From positions 124,001 to 188,000 of the forward strand of contig VXBA01001686.1 of assembly GCA_013399895.1 (NCBI GenBank): 64,000 nt of DNA, written 5' to 3'. Of this stretch, positions 57,101-62,015 are shown in pieces. Source of the DNA: Serilophus lunatus. Taxonomy: Eukaryota > Chordata > Aves > Passeriformes > Eurylaimidae. The notes below the pieces were generated by a model. It saw only the letters and a list, made by a program, of their open reading frames with translations, searched no databases and was not told the DNA's origin. Numbering within the stretch: position 1 is the stretch's first letter; the number at the start of each line of letters is the position of its first letter. The translations under genes were made by a program, and so were the position numbers.

Positions 57101-57149
57101 GACTCGCCGCTCCCCAAAGTTTCCCCGGACACTCACCGGCGGAGCTCAT
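3113..57149 (-). CDS. FGD6: FGD6, FYVE/RhoGEF/PH-domain protein 6; exons 1-14, C-terminus off the left edge
   Basis: Span of the partial FGD6 coding region. Family knowledge: FGD proteins are Dbl-type exchange factors that activate CDC42, remodel actin and are directed to phosphoinositide membranes by PH and FYVE domains. Seen: fourteen exons join with consistent phase (coding lengths 13, 2440, 148, 68, 31, 152, 157, 88, 51, 59, 72, 69, 84 and 80 nt) into about 1170 residues. The order is a proline-rich N-terminus with KKPPVAPKPK near residue 7, Ser/Asp/Glu-rich acidic linker (818-867), DH domain (about 872-1070, including LLKPVQRIPQYRLLLT near 1018-1032) and the start of PH1 (from about 1096). 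Domain positions match my memory of human FGD6 (1430 residues), which separates it from FGD1-5. The remaining part of PH1, the FYVE finger and PH2 should lie left of position 1. The gene appears intact within the window. Confidence 0.96.
3893..3977. repeat. Purine-only simple repeat, left flank of the gap
   Basis: Eighty-odd bases of A and G only on the plus strand (units such as GAAAAA and GGGGAAAAAA) run directly into the N gap. The gap therefore probably contains more of the same polypurine-polypyrimidine tract. Confidence 0.9.
3978..4712. other. Assembly gap (735 N) in intron 13
   Basis: All bases are N, flanked on both sides by an A/G-only simple repeat. The size may be an estimate. ORFs drawn through it are artefacts of the purine-rich tract. 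Confidence 0.98.
4713..4785. repeat. Tandem AAAAGAGAAAG repeat, right flank of the gap
   Basis: A short AAAAG run is followed by about five copies of an 11-bp purine unit AAAAGAGAAAG. It continues the purine-only tract seen on the other side of the gap. Confidence 0.92.
5194..5277 (-). CDS. FGD6: FGD6 exon 13: first PH domain
   Basis: This 84-nt exon encodes residues 1117-1144: FNDALLYTTPVQSGMYKLNN then MLSLAGMK. FNDALLYTTP is the PH beta3-beta4 core shared with other FGD proteins. The acceptor is GTGTTACAG and the donor is a consensus GTGAGT. Both ends are phase 0. Confidence 0.95.
5278..6793 (-). other. FGD6: FGD6 intron 12
   Basis: Non-coding, apart from the polypurine tract at 6395-6447 nothing is recognised. 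Confidence 0.88.
6395..6447. repeat. G-rich polypurine tract
   Basis: Fifty-three consecutive purines on the plus strand with many runs of three or more G. It lies in FGD6 intron 12, so the transcript carries the C/U-rich strand. The plus strand has G-quadruplex potential. Confidence 0.9.
6794..6862 (-). CDS. FGD6: FGD6 exon 12: start of first PH domain
   Basis: This 69-nt exon encodes residues 1094-1116: VFLKEGTLMKLSRKVMQPRM then FFL. It is the beta1-beta2 region of the PH domain, with the basic KLSRK loop typical of phosphoinositide-binding PH domains (family inference). It ends in eight T residues immediately before the donor GGTAAGC. The T run is in frame (Phe-Phe-Leu) but is prone to sequencing indels. 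Confidence 0.93.
6863..7341 (-). other. FGD6: FGD6 intron 11
   Basis: A 479-nt intron with donor GTAGGT and acceptor TTTACTAG. No internal feature seen. Confidence 0.88.
7342..7413 (-). CDS. FGD6: FGD6 exon 11: end of DH domain and DH-PH linker
   Basis: This 72-nt exon encodes residues 1070-1093: DNFQKLMQIQYSLNGHHEIV followed by QPGR. The acceptor is CTTTCTCCTAG and the donor is GTAGGT. The peptide closes the last DH helix and leads into the first PH strand. Both ends are phase 0. Confidence 0.94.
7414..7539 (-). other. FGD6: FGD6 intron 10
   Basis: A short 126-nt intron with donor GTAAGT and acceptor CTCCTAG. Confidence 0.9.
7540..7598 (-). CDS. FGD6: FGD6 exon 10: DH domain
   Basis: This 59-nt exon encodes residues 1050-1069, DALAVVIEVANHANDIMKQG. 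Acceptor CATTCTTCAG and donor GTAAGT are both strong. It lies 126 nt from exon 11. This is the late DH helix that precedes the DH-PH junction. Confidence 0.94.
7599..10093 (-). other. FGD6: FGD6 intron 9
   Basis: Non-coding AT-rich sequence with no recognised repeat or exon. Confidence 0.85.
10094..10144 (-). CDS. FGD6: FGD6 exon 9: DH domain, 51-nt exon
   Basis: This small exon encodes residues 1033-1050, DYLKNLLEESADYRDTQ plus one base of the next Asp codon. It continues the DH signature helix, matching DYLKNLIEDAGDYRDTQ in human FGD6 as recalled. The acceptor is TTTCTTTGCACAG and the donor is GTAAAT. It is too short to appear as an ORF. Confidence 0.94.
10145..15610 (-). other. FGD6: FGD6 intron 8
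   Basis: A 5.5-kb intron. ORFs up to 120 codons (for example 13139-13501 on the plus strand) show no recognisable protein, and no transposon was identified. Confidence 0.85.
15611..15698 (-). CDS. FGD6: FGD6 exon 8: DH signature (conserved region 3)
   Basis: This 88-nt exon encodes residues 1004-1033: MSPRCASLALKHYLLKPVQR continuing into IPQYRLLLT. KPVQRIPQYRLLL is the RhoGEF signature helix that contacts the GTPase switch regions (family knowledge). Acceptor TTTATTTCAG and donor GTACAA are both acceptable. The last base is the first base of an Asp codon completed in exon 9. Confidence 0.96.
15699..16356 (-). other. FGD6: FGD6 intron 7
   Basis: A 658-nt intron with no internal feature seen. 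Confidence 0.88.
16357..16513 (-). CDS. FGD6: FGD6 exon 7: DH domain, central helices
   Basis: This 157-nt exon encodes residues 951-1003, including RIADIFVKKGPYLKMYSTYI and FDKNVALLDEQCKKN. The acceptor TTTGTTTCTAG supplies a strong pyrimidine tract. The donor is GAG then GTACTG. In the DH fold this segment packs between conserved regions 1 and 3. Reading phase is 0 at the downstream junction. Confidence 0.95.
16514..17288 (-). other. FGD6: FGD6 intron 6
   Basis: A 775-nt intron with the weak donor GTGACT and a strong acceptor. No internal feature seen. Confidence 0.88.
17289..17440 (-). CDS. FGD6: FGD6 exon 6: DH domain
   Basis: This 152-nt exon encodes residues 901-951, starting DFRDAVAHASRQLGKPV and ending ELEERLSHW. 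It is almost identical to the mammalian segment as I remember it. The acceptor CGGGCAG is at 17441-17447. The donor is GTGACT after CTG, weaker than its neighbours, but it gives the phase that exon 7 needs. Confidence 0.95.
20381..20423. repeat. (AAAC)n microsatellite
   Basis: Five to six AAAC units followed by AACC/AAC variants, in FGD6 intron 5. Confidence 0.9.
21571..21587. repeat. (AC)n microsatellite
   Basis: About eight AC dinucleotides, in FGD6 intron 5. Confidence 0.9.
25773..25803 (-). CDS. FGD6: FGD6 exon 5: 31-nt small exon within DH conserved region 1
   Basis: This 31-nt exon completes Val890 and encodes FVDVLKLLHI (to residue 900). Its acceptor is CTGATAG and its donor is GTAAGT at 25772. 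It is too short for ORF searches and is called from the phase match on both sides and from the protein match to the FGD6 DH domain, where the sequence EKVFVDVLKLL is continuous. Confidence 0.92.
25804..25895 (-). other. FGD6: FGD6 intron 4 (92 nt)
   Basis: A very short intron between two small exons, with donor GTAAGT and acceptor TCTGATAG. Confidence 0.92.
25896..25963 (-). CDS. FGD6: FGD6 exon 4: start of DH (RhoGEF) domain
   Basis: This 68-nt exon encodes residues 868-890, including VYHIAKEIMSSEK, the first DH helix where Dbl-family conserved region 1 begins. The acceptor is TTTGCAG before ATT. At the 3' end, AAAGT is followed by the perfect donor GTAAGT, leaving two bases of the Val codon to be completed by exon 5. 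The next intron is only 92 nt. Confidence 0.93.
25964..28594 (-). other. FGD6: FGD6 intron 3
   Basis: A 2.6-kb intron containing the 15-bp tandem duplication near 27.06 kb. Otherwise unremarkable. Confidence 0.87.
27048..27081. repeat. 15-bp perfect tandem duplication
   Basis: AATTATGCAGAGCAT occurs twice in a row (27048-27062 and 27063-27077) and is followed by AATT. In FGD6 intron 3. Confidence 0.95.
28595..28742 (-). CDS. FGD6: FGD6 exon 3: acidic linker
   Basis: This 148-nt exon encodes residues 818-867. The acceptor TTTTAG precedes G-TCC-TTA and completes the split codon from exon 2. The donor is CAG then GTATCT. The peptide is strongly acidic, with QSDEEDIMNSSDEDDD and a Ser/Gly/Glu tail ending EDKQ. 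It matches the acidic Ser-rich segment just before the DH domain in FGD6. A second AG eight bases inside the exon would shift the frame, so the upstream AG is used. The serines in acidic context are plausible casein-kinase-2-type sites (inference). Confidence 0.93.
30035..30480 (+). mobile_element. CR1 LINE internal fragment (reverse-transcriptase C-terminal part)
   Basis: The plus strand reads as CR1 ORF2 sense: CAGGGTTCAGTGTTGGGACC, then an FVSDRDGG...CTLIKFA segment, then RDLDRFEGW and FNKAKCKVLHLGH, all typical of the end of the CR1 reverse transcriptase. The catalytic-site region that is FADDT in CR1 reads FAHNT, and stops interrupt the frame near 30307. It is a dead fragment inside FGD6 intron 2, antisense to the gene. 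It stops near 30480 without the usual CR1 3' end. Confidence 0.88.
34515..34914. repeat. Direct duplication, copy A
   Basis: About 400 bp that recurs at 36845-37224 in the same orientation. The right-hand 290 bp or so (from TGCAATACCTCAAT to CCTAG) differ from copy B at only about four positions. The left-hand 100 bp are clearly more diverged and contain about 25 extra bases in this copy. It contains AATAAA near 34889. No protein or known repeat family was recognised. It lies in FGD6 intron 2. Confidence 0.93.
36845..37224. repeat. Direct duplication, copy B
   Basis: Second copy of the 0.4-kb unit, starting TCACTAGCGAGCTCCTAT and ending CTGCAGCCTAG. It is 1.93 kb downstream of copy A and in the same orientation. 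Outside these ends the flanking DNA of the two copies is unrelated. The ends are not the TG...CA of retroviral LTRs, and the spacer shows no retroviral or reverse-transcriptase coding. Confidence 0.93.
44586..44880 (-). mobile_element. CR1 LINE 3'-end fragment
   Basis: The plus strand begins GAATCACATAATCATC and continues GATCATCAAGTCCAGC, then CTGTTCCAATGCCTAACC, AATATCCAACCTGAACTTCC and GGCCATTTCCTCGTGTC. These are the reverse complement of the conserved CR1 3' region. Many differences suggest an old copy. It lies in FGD6 intron 2 in the same orientation as the gene, about 0.6 kb downstream of exon 2. Confidence 0.88.
45468..47907 (-). CDS. FGD6: FGD6 exon 2: large exon for the proline-rich, probably disordered N-terminal half
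   Basis: A single 2440-nt exon encodes residues 5-818. The acceptor is a good pyrimidine tract ending TTCTTCCTAG just before AAATGAAG; the donor reads AG then GTAAAA at 45467. The frame has no stop. Three APKP motifs lie near residues 12-15, 29-32 and 51-54, with later PKPRKPRG and PKKPQRHSLP motifs, which are typical SH3-ligand-like tracts. The segment EKPVWKLPHPILPFSGN and two YEN motifs (Tyr near 758 and 770) match human FGD6 as I remember it, and YxN is the known Grb2-SH2 consensus. No globular domain, transmembrane segment or signal peptide is visible. The rest is Ser/Lys/Glu-rich and looks poorly conserved. The long ORFs on the plus strand here are shadows. Confidence 0.96.
49296..49313. 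repeat. Poly(A) run of 18
   Basis: Eighteen consecutive A on the plus strand in FGD6 intron 1. No retroposon body was recognised upstream of it. Confidence 0.92.
56851..56890. repeat. 20-bp GC-rich unit, two perfect tandem copies
   Basis: GGCGCCCTTAGCGGGCCCGG occurs twice head-to-tail, followed directly by two 18-bp-spaced copies of CAGGGCTGTCC (56893 and 56911). It lies in FGD6 intron 1 about 250 bp downstream of the exon 1 donor. Confidence 0.95.
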
Positions 57150-57308
57150 GGTGCTCCCCAGACGCGGCGCCGCGCTCCCCCTCGTCCCTTACGCCACGGC
57201 CCCTCTGAGGGCCGAGGAGAAGGAGCCCATTGTTTCCCCGCGCCGCCACCCAGCCGGAGCAGCAGCAGCCGGAGCAGGAGCAGCAGCAGGACCAGCTCCC
57301 CCCTCCCG
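57137..57308 (-). CDS. FGD6: FGD6 exon 1: start codon plus visible 5' leader
   Basis: Only 13 nt are coding: ATG at 57149-57147, then codons for S, S, A and one base of the fifth codon. A consensus donor GTGAGT follows at 57136-57131. Joining to exon 2 gives MSSAEMKKPPVAPKP, which resembles the N-terminus I recall for mammalian FGD6 (MTSAAEIKKPPV), so this start is preferred over the Met at residue 6. The start context is CACC-ATG with A at -3. The leader (57150-57308) is GC-rich with a CAG/CTG-rich stretch at about 57258-57292 and runs into an assembly gap, so the transcription start is not visible. Confidence 0.87.
57189..57230 (-). promoter_or_regulatory. Upstream ORF in the FGD6 5' leader
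   Basis: A 13-codon ORF (MGSFSSALRGAVA, stop TAA) starts at 57230 and ends 39 nt before the FGD6 start. Its start context is A at -3 and G at +4, stronger than the main start at +4. It is in the same frame as FGD6 but is closed by its own stop. It matters only if transcription starts to the right of 57230, which the gap hides. Confidence 0.5.
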
Positions 57309-57645
57309 NNNNNNNNNNNNNNNNNNNNNNNNNNNNNNNNNNNNNNNNNNNNNNNNNNNNNNNNNNNNNNNNNNNNNNNNNNNNNNNNNNNNNNNNNNNN
57401 NNNNNNNNNNNNNNNNNNNNNNNNNNNNNNNNNNNNNNNNNNNNNNNNNNNNNNNNNNNNNNNNNNNNNNNNNNNNNNNNNNNNNNNNNNNNNNNNNNNN
57501 NNNNNNNNNNNNNNNNNNNNNNNNNNNNNNNNNNNNNNNNNNNNNNNNNNNNNNNNNNNNNNNNNNNNNNNNNNNNNNNNNNNNNNNNNNNNNNNNNNNN
57601 NNNNNNNNNNNNNNNNNNNNNNNNNNNNNNNNNNNNNNNNNNNNN
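57309..57645. other. Assembly gap (337 N) in the promoter
   Basis: All bases are N. The flanks are extremely GC-rich (GCAGCAG-rich on the left, GGGGCGGG-rich on the right), a typical cause of dropout in short-read assemblies. ORFs drawn across it are artefacts. Confidence 0.98.
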
Positions 57646-58631
57646 GCTGTCCCGGGGCAGCCCGGGCCGGCACGGCAGCGCCCGGCGGCAGGGCGGAGGC
57701 GGGGGCGGGAGCGGGGCCAGGCGCGCCTTTGTGCGGCCGGGCCGGGTTGTCCGGCCCCGCTGTCGGCAGCCGCGGGCACACGGGTGGGGAGGCCCGGGTG
57801 GGAGGGGGTGCCCTCAGAGCCGCCCGGACTGAACTGTGGGGTCAGGGCAGAGGTGGTAAAGAGCCCAAAAATCCCGCTTGTGAATCGGTGTCGCTCCCAT
57901 AAGAGGTGCGTTTCAGCAGCTGTGCGGTGAGCACTGGAGCCGCCTTACGTCTCTAATGTTTGTGTTATTAAGGGATTTGCATAAAACGTTCACTGTTATA
58001 TCGCGTCTTGTTAGATAACGAGTCTACGGTGTCGCCTTGGCCTTATTTTAAACAGTGGCTAAATACATCCGCTGTTGGGGTTTGGGGGCAAACTCGAGTC
58101 CGTTTGCAGCAGGTAAATGCAACCGTGTCTGCATGGAGGGCACGCCTGGGTTCGTGCGTGTGGAGGGAAAATGGTTACAGAGGCATGCTGCTTTTAACGT
58201 GATTAATTATTATAGTGTTCAGGCTTCTCCTCCAGGTTGCAAAACACTCCTTACACTGCTGAGAAAAAATAATTCCTTGTGTGAGTACCACGTGTCTTTG
58301 GTCTGCACTTTGGTTTTGTGTCCCTCCACAACCAATCTTGAATCACAGCAATTCGTTCTGTTGTTTATTTTTCCCTGTCATTCAGGAAATCTGTGGTGAG
58401 AACCTATTTCACAGGTATGATGCCTGCTCTCTGCATTTCCTCCTTCAGTAACAGTGACACTCATTCTGCAGTTCCACAGTTCTTCAGTTCATGCAGTGAT
58501 TACCATTTTGGTTGAAAAAGTTCTGTGTACAGTGTAAAAGATCTCCCTGCATGTGCCCTGCACTGTTGACTGTGTTTTGGGAACGGTTTCTGTCATTAAT
58601 AAAGGCTCTTTGAGGCATTTACTGCATCAGG

Positions 58632-58652
58632 GGTGTGCGTGTGTGTGTGTAT
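58632..58652. repeat. (GT)n microsatellite
   Basis: A short GT/TG run with one GC interruption, in the region right of the CpG island. Confidence 0.9.
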
Positions 58653-60282
58653 ATGCACACTTTGTGAGCACACTGAGTGGCATGACAATAGCTCTGTCAT
58701 AAATCATGGTACAGCATCAGATGAGCAAGGGCAGGACAGATGCAGGCTGGTTGAGTGGTTGGGGTGCAGAGCTGGGTGAGCTGCCGACTGACAGTAAATA
58801 CTGTGAAAGGCATCCAAAAATTGTCTTCAGAAGTGCTCAGCAGGGTTCCTGCTGCTCTCAAATGAGGGCTCCACGGAGAATTGTGAACAGACTCCATAGG
58901 GATGTGATAAAGGTGGGAGCTGCTAAGGAGCCGAGAAGTACTTGAGTAGTTAATGCTACAATGGAGTTATTTTTTAAATTATTTTTAAAATTCTTTTTCT
59001 TGGGCCTCAAACTCTTGCCCTTGTGGTTTCTGGTAAGCCACTGCGTTTCCTCTGCACCTCAGCAGGTCTCTTCCGTGTTGTTGCTCAGGAGTCCCTGTTT
59101 CCAGGAGGCCTCCAGCAGCATTTAGACCTCTGTGTCTGTGAGTGGCTCTTTCCTCTGTGCACGTGGAGCCGCCATGAGTGTTACAAGGAGTGGTGGAGAG
59201 AAGTGGTCCTTTGTGTTTTTCATAACCAACAGAGTGGGTAGGAGAGAGAAGCAAAGCAAATAGGATGTCCTTCACCTGTTCCGTGTCCTGGTTATGCCCA
59301 GTGTTATTTTCTGCACATTTTCCAGGTCCCAGCTCTGTCCAGCTGTCTGCATTACAGAGTTTGCAGCATCCAGCAGATGAGGGCCTGCTGATAGGTACTG
59401 ATGAGCTTCCAGGGGCCGATGAGTTTTCTCACTATCAAGATATCTTTTACATGAACTCGTGTGTGGAGGAAGGGAAGCACAAACACAGTTCAAGCACCAC
59501 TATAGATCACTGTGATTGAACAGTAATGAATGATAGGCTTTTACTCTGTCCACTAAGTGCTGCCTTACTCTATCCAGTCCATAAATTAATTCCAGCAGCA
59601 ACCAGCCATTCTCATTCACCAACTGCATAGTCCCAGCACTTCACTTCTTGCTTTGGTTGCAACCAGTTGCTCTTTTAATTAAAATACTACAAATACTGAG
59701 GGGAAGAACAGAGCCCAAGAAACACAGAGGTGCCCCTGATATGCTTGGCCTGGGCTTGTCAGTCAGCAGCGTGTCAAATTAAAAATTGTGGCCGGATTGA
59801 GCAAATTGTACTAAACAATGGAGGAACAGTTAATGGTGTGCTTTGTTAGTGCCTGTCTGAATTTATTAAGGGAGCTCATGATGTTAAGCTGCTTGAGATA
59901 AGTTTTTTTACAAAATGGGCTGGAAGAGCAGAGTGCTGCAGTTCCAGTGTACTTGGGAGTCCTCTGGAAAATTGCAGAGTTTTATGTATTTATATGAGAT
60001 TGTCTAAACAATAACAAAAAGAACCTAACACAATTCCAATGACATCTCCTCCTTGTTTTCTTTTTCTAATGTGTAAATTAAAGAAGCTCCTTGTTCACAC
60101 TAGCTGAGTTTCTCCATCATTATGCCAGTGGGAGGAATCATGTCAGAACTTTGTTGCTTTGATCATTTATAAACACCGTCTAATTTCTGAGTGGGATTTA
60201 TTCATGGCCACTTCATACCTATTTGCACTTCTGCTAATATTCTTCCATTATTTTATGTAGTTCTTACATTCCTCTAGAAATT

Positions 60283-60825
60283 ACAGAATCACAGAATCAA
60301 TTAGGTTGGAAAAGACCTCTGAGATCGTCAAGTCCAACCTTTGATTGATGACCACTTTGTCAGCTAGGACATGGCACTGAGTGCCACATCCAGTCTTTCT
60401 TTGATCACTTCCAGGGATGGTGACTCCCCCACCTCCCTGAGCTTATCCTGTTCCAATGCTTAACAACCCTTTCCATGAAGAAGTCCTTCCTGATGTCCAG
60501 CCTGAACCACCCGTGGCTCAGCTTGAGGCCGTTTCCTCTTGTGCTGTCCCTGGCTGCCTGGGAGAAGAGACCAACCCTCACCTGGCTACAAGCTCCTTTC
60601 AGGTGATTGTAGAGCAGAATAAGGTCTCCCCTGAGCCTTCTCCAGGTTAAACATCCCCAACTTCCTCAGCTGCTCCTCATCAGACTTGTGCTCTAGGCCC
60701 TTCACCAGCTCCTTGCCCTCCTCTGGACTCTCCCCTGCACCTCACTGTCTGAAGGGCCCAAAAAGAAAGAAAGGATTCAAGTTGCAGCATCACCAGTGCT
60801 GTGTACAGGGGAAGAATTCATCTCT
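60283..60825 (-). mobile_element. CR1 LINE 3' end with octamer tail
   Basis: The plus strand starts ACAGAATCACAGAATCAATT and AGGTTGGAAAAGACCTCTGA, the reverse complement of the bird CR1 terminus with its ATTCTGTG repeats. Similarity continues through AGTCCAACC, CCTGATGTCCAGCCTGAACC, GTCTCCCCTGAGCCTTCTCC and a GGCCCAAAA motif near 60757. It is 5'-truncated, as most CR1 copies are. Confidence 0.93.
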
Positions 60826-61621
60826 CCTAATGTATTTATAGAAAGAAAATTGTTCTGGCTAAGGATTTTGTTAGGCTGGATAAAACAATGCGTTAGCTTC
60901 CTTTCACCACAGATTCCTCTGTTCTTCATATTTGGTTTGTTTGAGGTTTTTTGTGTTTTTCACAAGCTTTTTCAAAGACTCATTATTTAGGAGCTCCATT
61001 AGTAACCTTCTGATCTGACAGGTTTTCCTCCAGCACAAGCCACTGTTACAGCTGCCATCAACATACTTGGTTCCTTTCCCACTTTTTCCATCTTAACTGA
61101 TACAGCACAATATCAAAAGTCCATATCCATGGGGCATGGTATAAAATATCCATCTCAGCTTCCTGCATTCCCTTTATAAAAATTAGCTATCTTGTCAAAG
61201 AAAGATGTCAAGTGAGTTCAGCACAATCTACCTCTGGTGAACCTACATGACGTCTTCTTTGATGATCATTTGTTTTCTTCTTTGTGTTTGAATTTTGCGG
61301 GAAAGATTAATTATTCTCAGTGGCATGTTGGCTTTTGATCACAATCATGGACCTGACATATTCTTGATTGCTTTTTCTCCTTGTAAATATAGGCACTGTG
61401 TTTGCTTTTTTCTGCTTTTTGGTTTATAGATTGATTAAAAATCCTTTCTGCTGGATCTTTCATCTCCTGTGCCCATTCTTTCAGAACACTGGGATGAAGG
61501 TGATCCAAACACTACATTTTCAGCTTCCACTTTCTGCTTTCAGCTAAGTAATTTGTCCTGTATTTTAATGAGTTGTGCAAGCTTGTTTTTTTACCTTTGG
61601 ATAAATACTGAAGCTATGCTC

Positions 61622-62015
61622 ATAGAATCACACTGTTTGAGGCTGGGAGGGGCCTCTGGAGGTCGTCAGGTCCACACTCCCTGCTCAGGCAGTATCTTCT
61701 AGAGCTGGCTGCCCAGGGCCGTGCCCAGATGGCTTTTGGGTGTCTTCAAGTGTGAGGACCTCACAATCTCTCTGGGCCAACTTGTGCCGGTGCTCAGTCG
61801 CCTTCACACCGAATGGATGTTCCTCGATGTCCAGATGGACCTCCCGTGTTTCAGTTTGTGCCCATTGTTTCTGGTCCTGTCACTGGGCACCACTGACAAG
61901 CACCTGTTCCTCTCCTCTGTGCACCCTCCCTTTGGGTGTGAGATCTGCCCTGAAGTTTCTCCAGGCTGAACAATCCAAGCCCTCTCAGCCTCTCCTCATG
62001 TGTGAGATGCTCCTT
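61622..62015 (-). mobile_element. Older CR1 LINE 3'-end fragment
   Basis: The plus strand begins ATAGAATCACACTGTTTGAG and GCTGGGAGGGGCCTCTGGAG with GTCGTCAGGTCC, then CTGGCTGCCCAGGGCCGTGC, AGATGGCTTTTGGGTGTCTT and TTTCTCCAGGCTGAACAATC. This is the layout of a more diverged CR1 subfamily, reverse-complemented. It has the same orientation as the CR1 0.8 kb to its left but is a different subfamily, so it was probably a separate insertion. Confidence 0.88.

Larger units (their letters stand above)
47908..57136 (-). other. FGD6: FGD6 intron 1
   Basis: A 9.2-kb intron. The first 0.6 kb (by the gene's direction) is CpG island with tandem GC repeats. The rest is AT-rich with a poly(A) run at 49.3 kb. 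No alternative first exon could be supported. Confidence 0.85.
56560..57950. promoter_or_regulatory. CpG-island promoter of FGD6, probably bidirectional, interrupted by a gap
   Basis: Base composition changes abruptly from AT-rich intron to very GC- and CpG-rich DNA at about 56.56 kb and returns to AT-rich by about 57.95 kb. FGD6 exon 1 lies inside. GC-box-like GGGGGCGGG occurs near 57696-57705. No TATA box is obvious. The 337-N gap sits where the FGD6 transcription start should be. In human, VEZT is divergently transcribed from the same island (recalled, not seen here). Confidence 0.8.

Noticed and set aside
57146..57208. Plus-strand ATG at 57148 as a VEZT start
   Set aside because: It overlaps the FGD6 start codon in antisense and the following codons do not match vezatin.
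56467..57930. 487-codon plus-strand ORF over the CpG island
   Set aside because: It is open only because GC-rich DNA has few stops and because the N gap is read as unknown residues. The composition is Pro/Gly/Arg/Ala with no domain.
59265..59519. Plus-strand ORF of 84 codons as a candidate VEZT exon
   Set aside because: The translation does not resemble the vezatin N-terminus that I recall, and I saw no flanking splice sites that would give a matching exon.
60456..60650. Plus-strand ORF of 64 codons near 60.5 kb
   Set aside because: It lies wholly inside the CR1 3' end, on the antisense strand.
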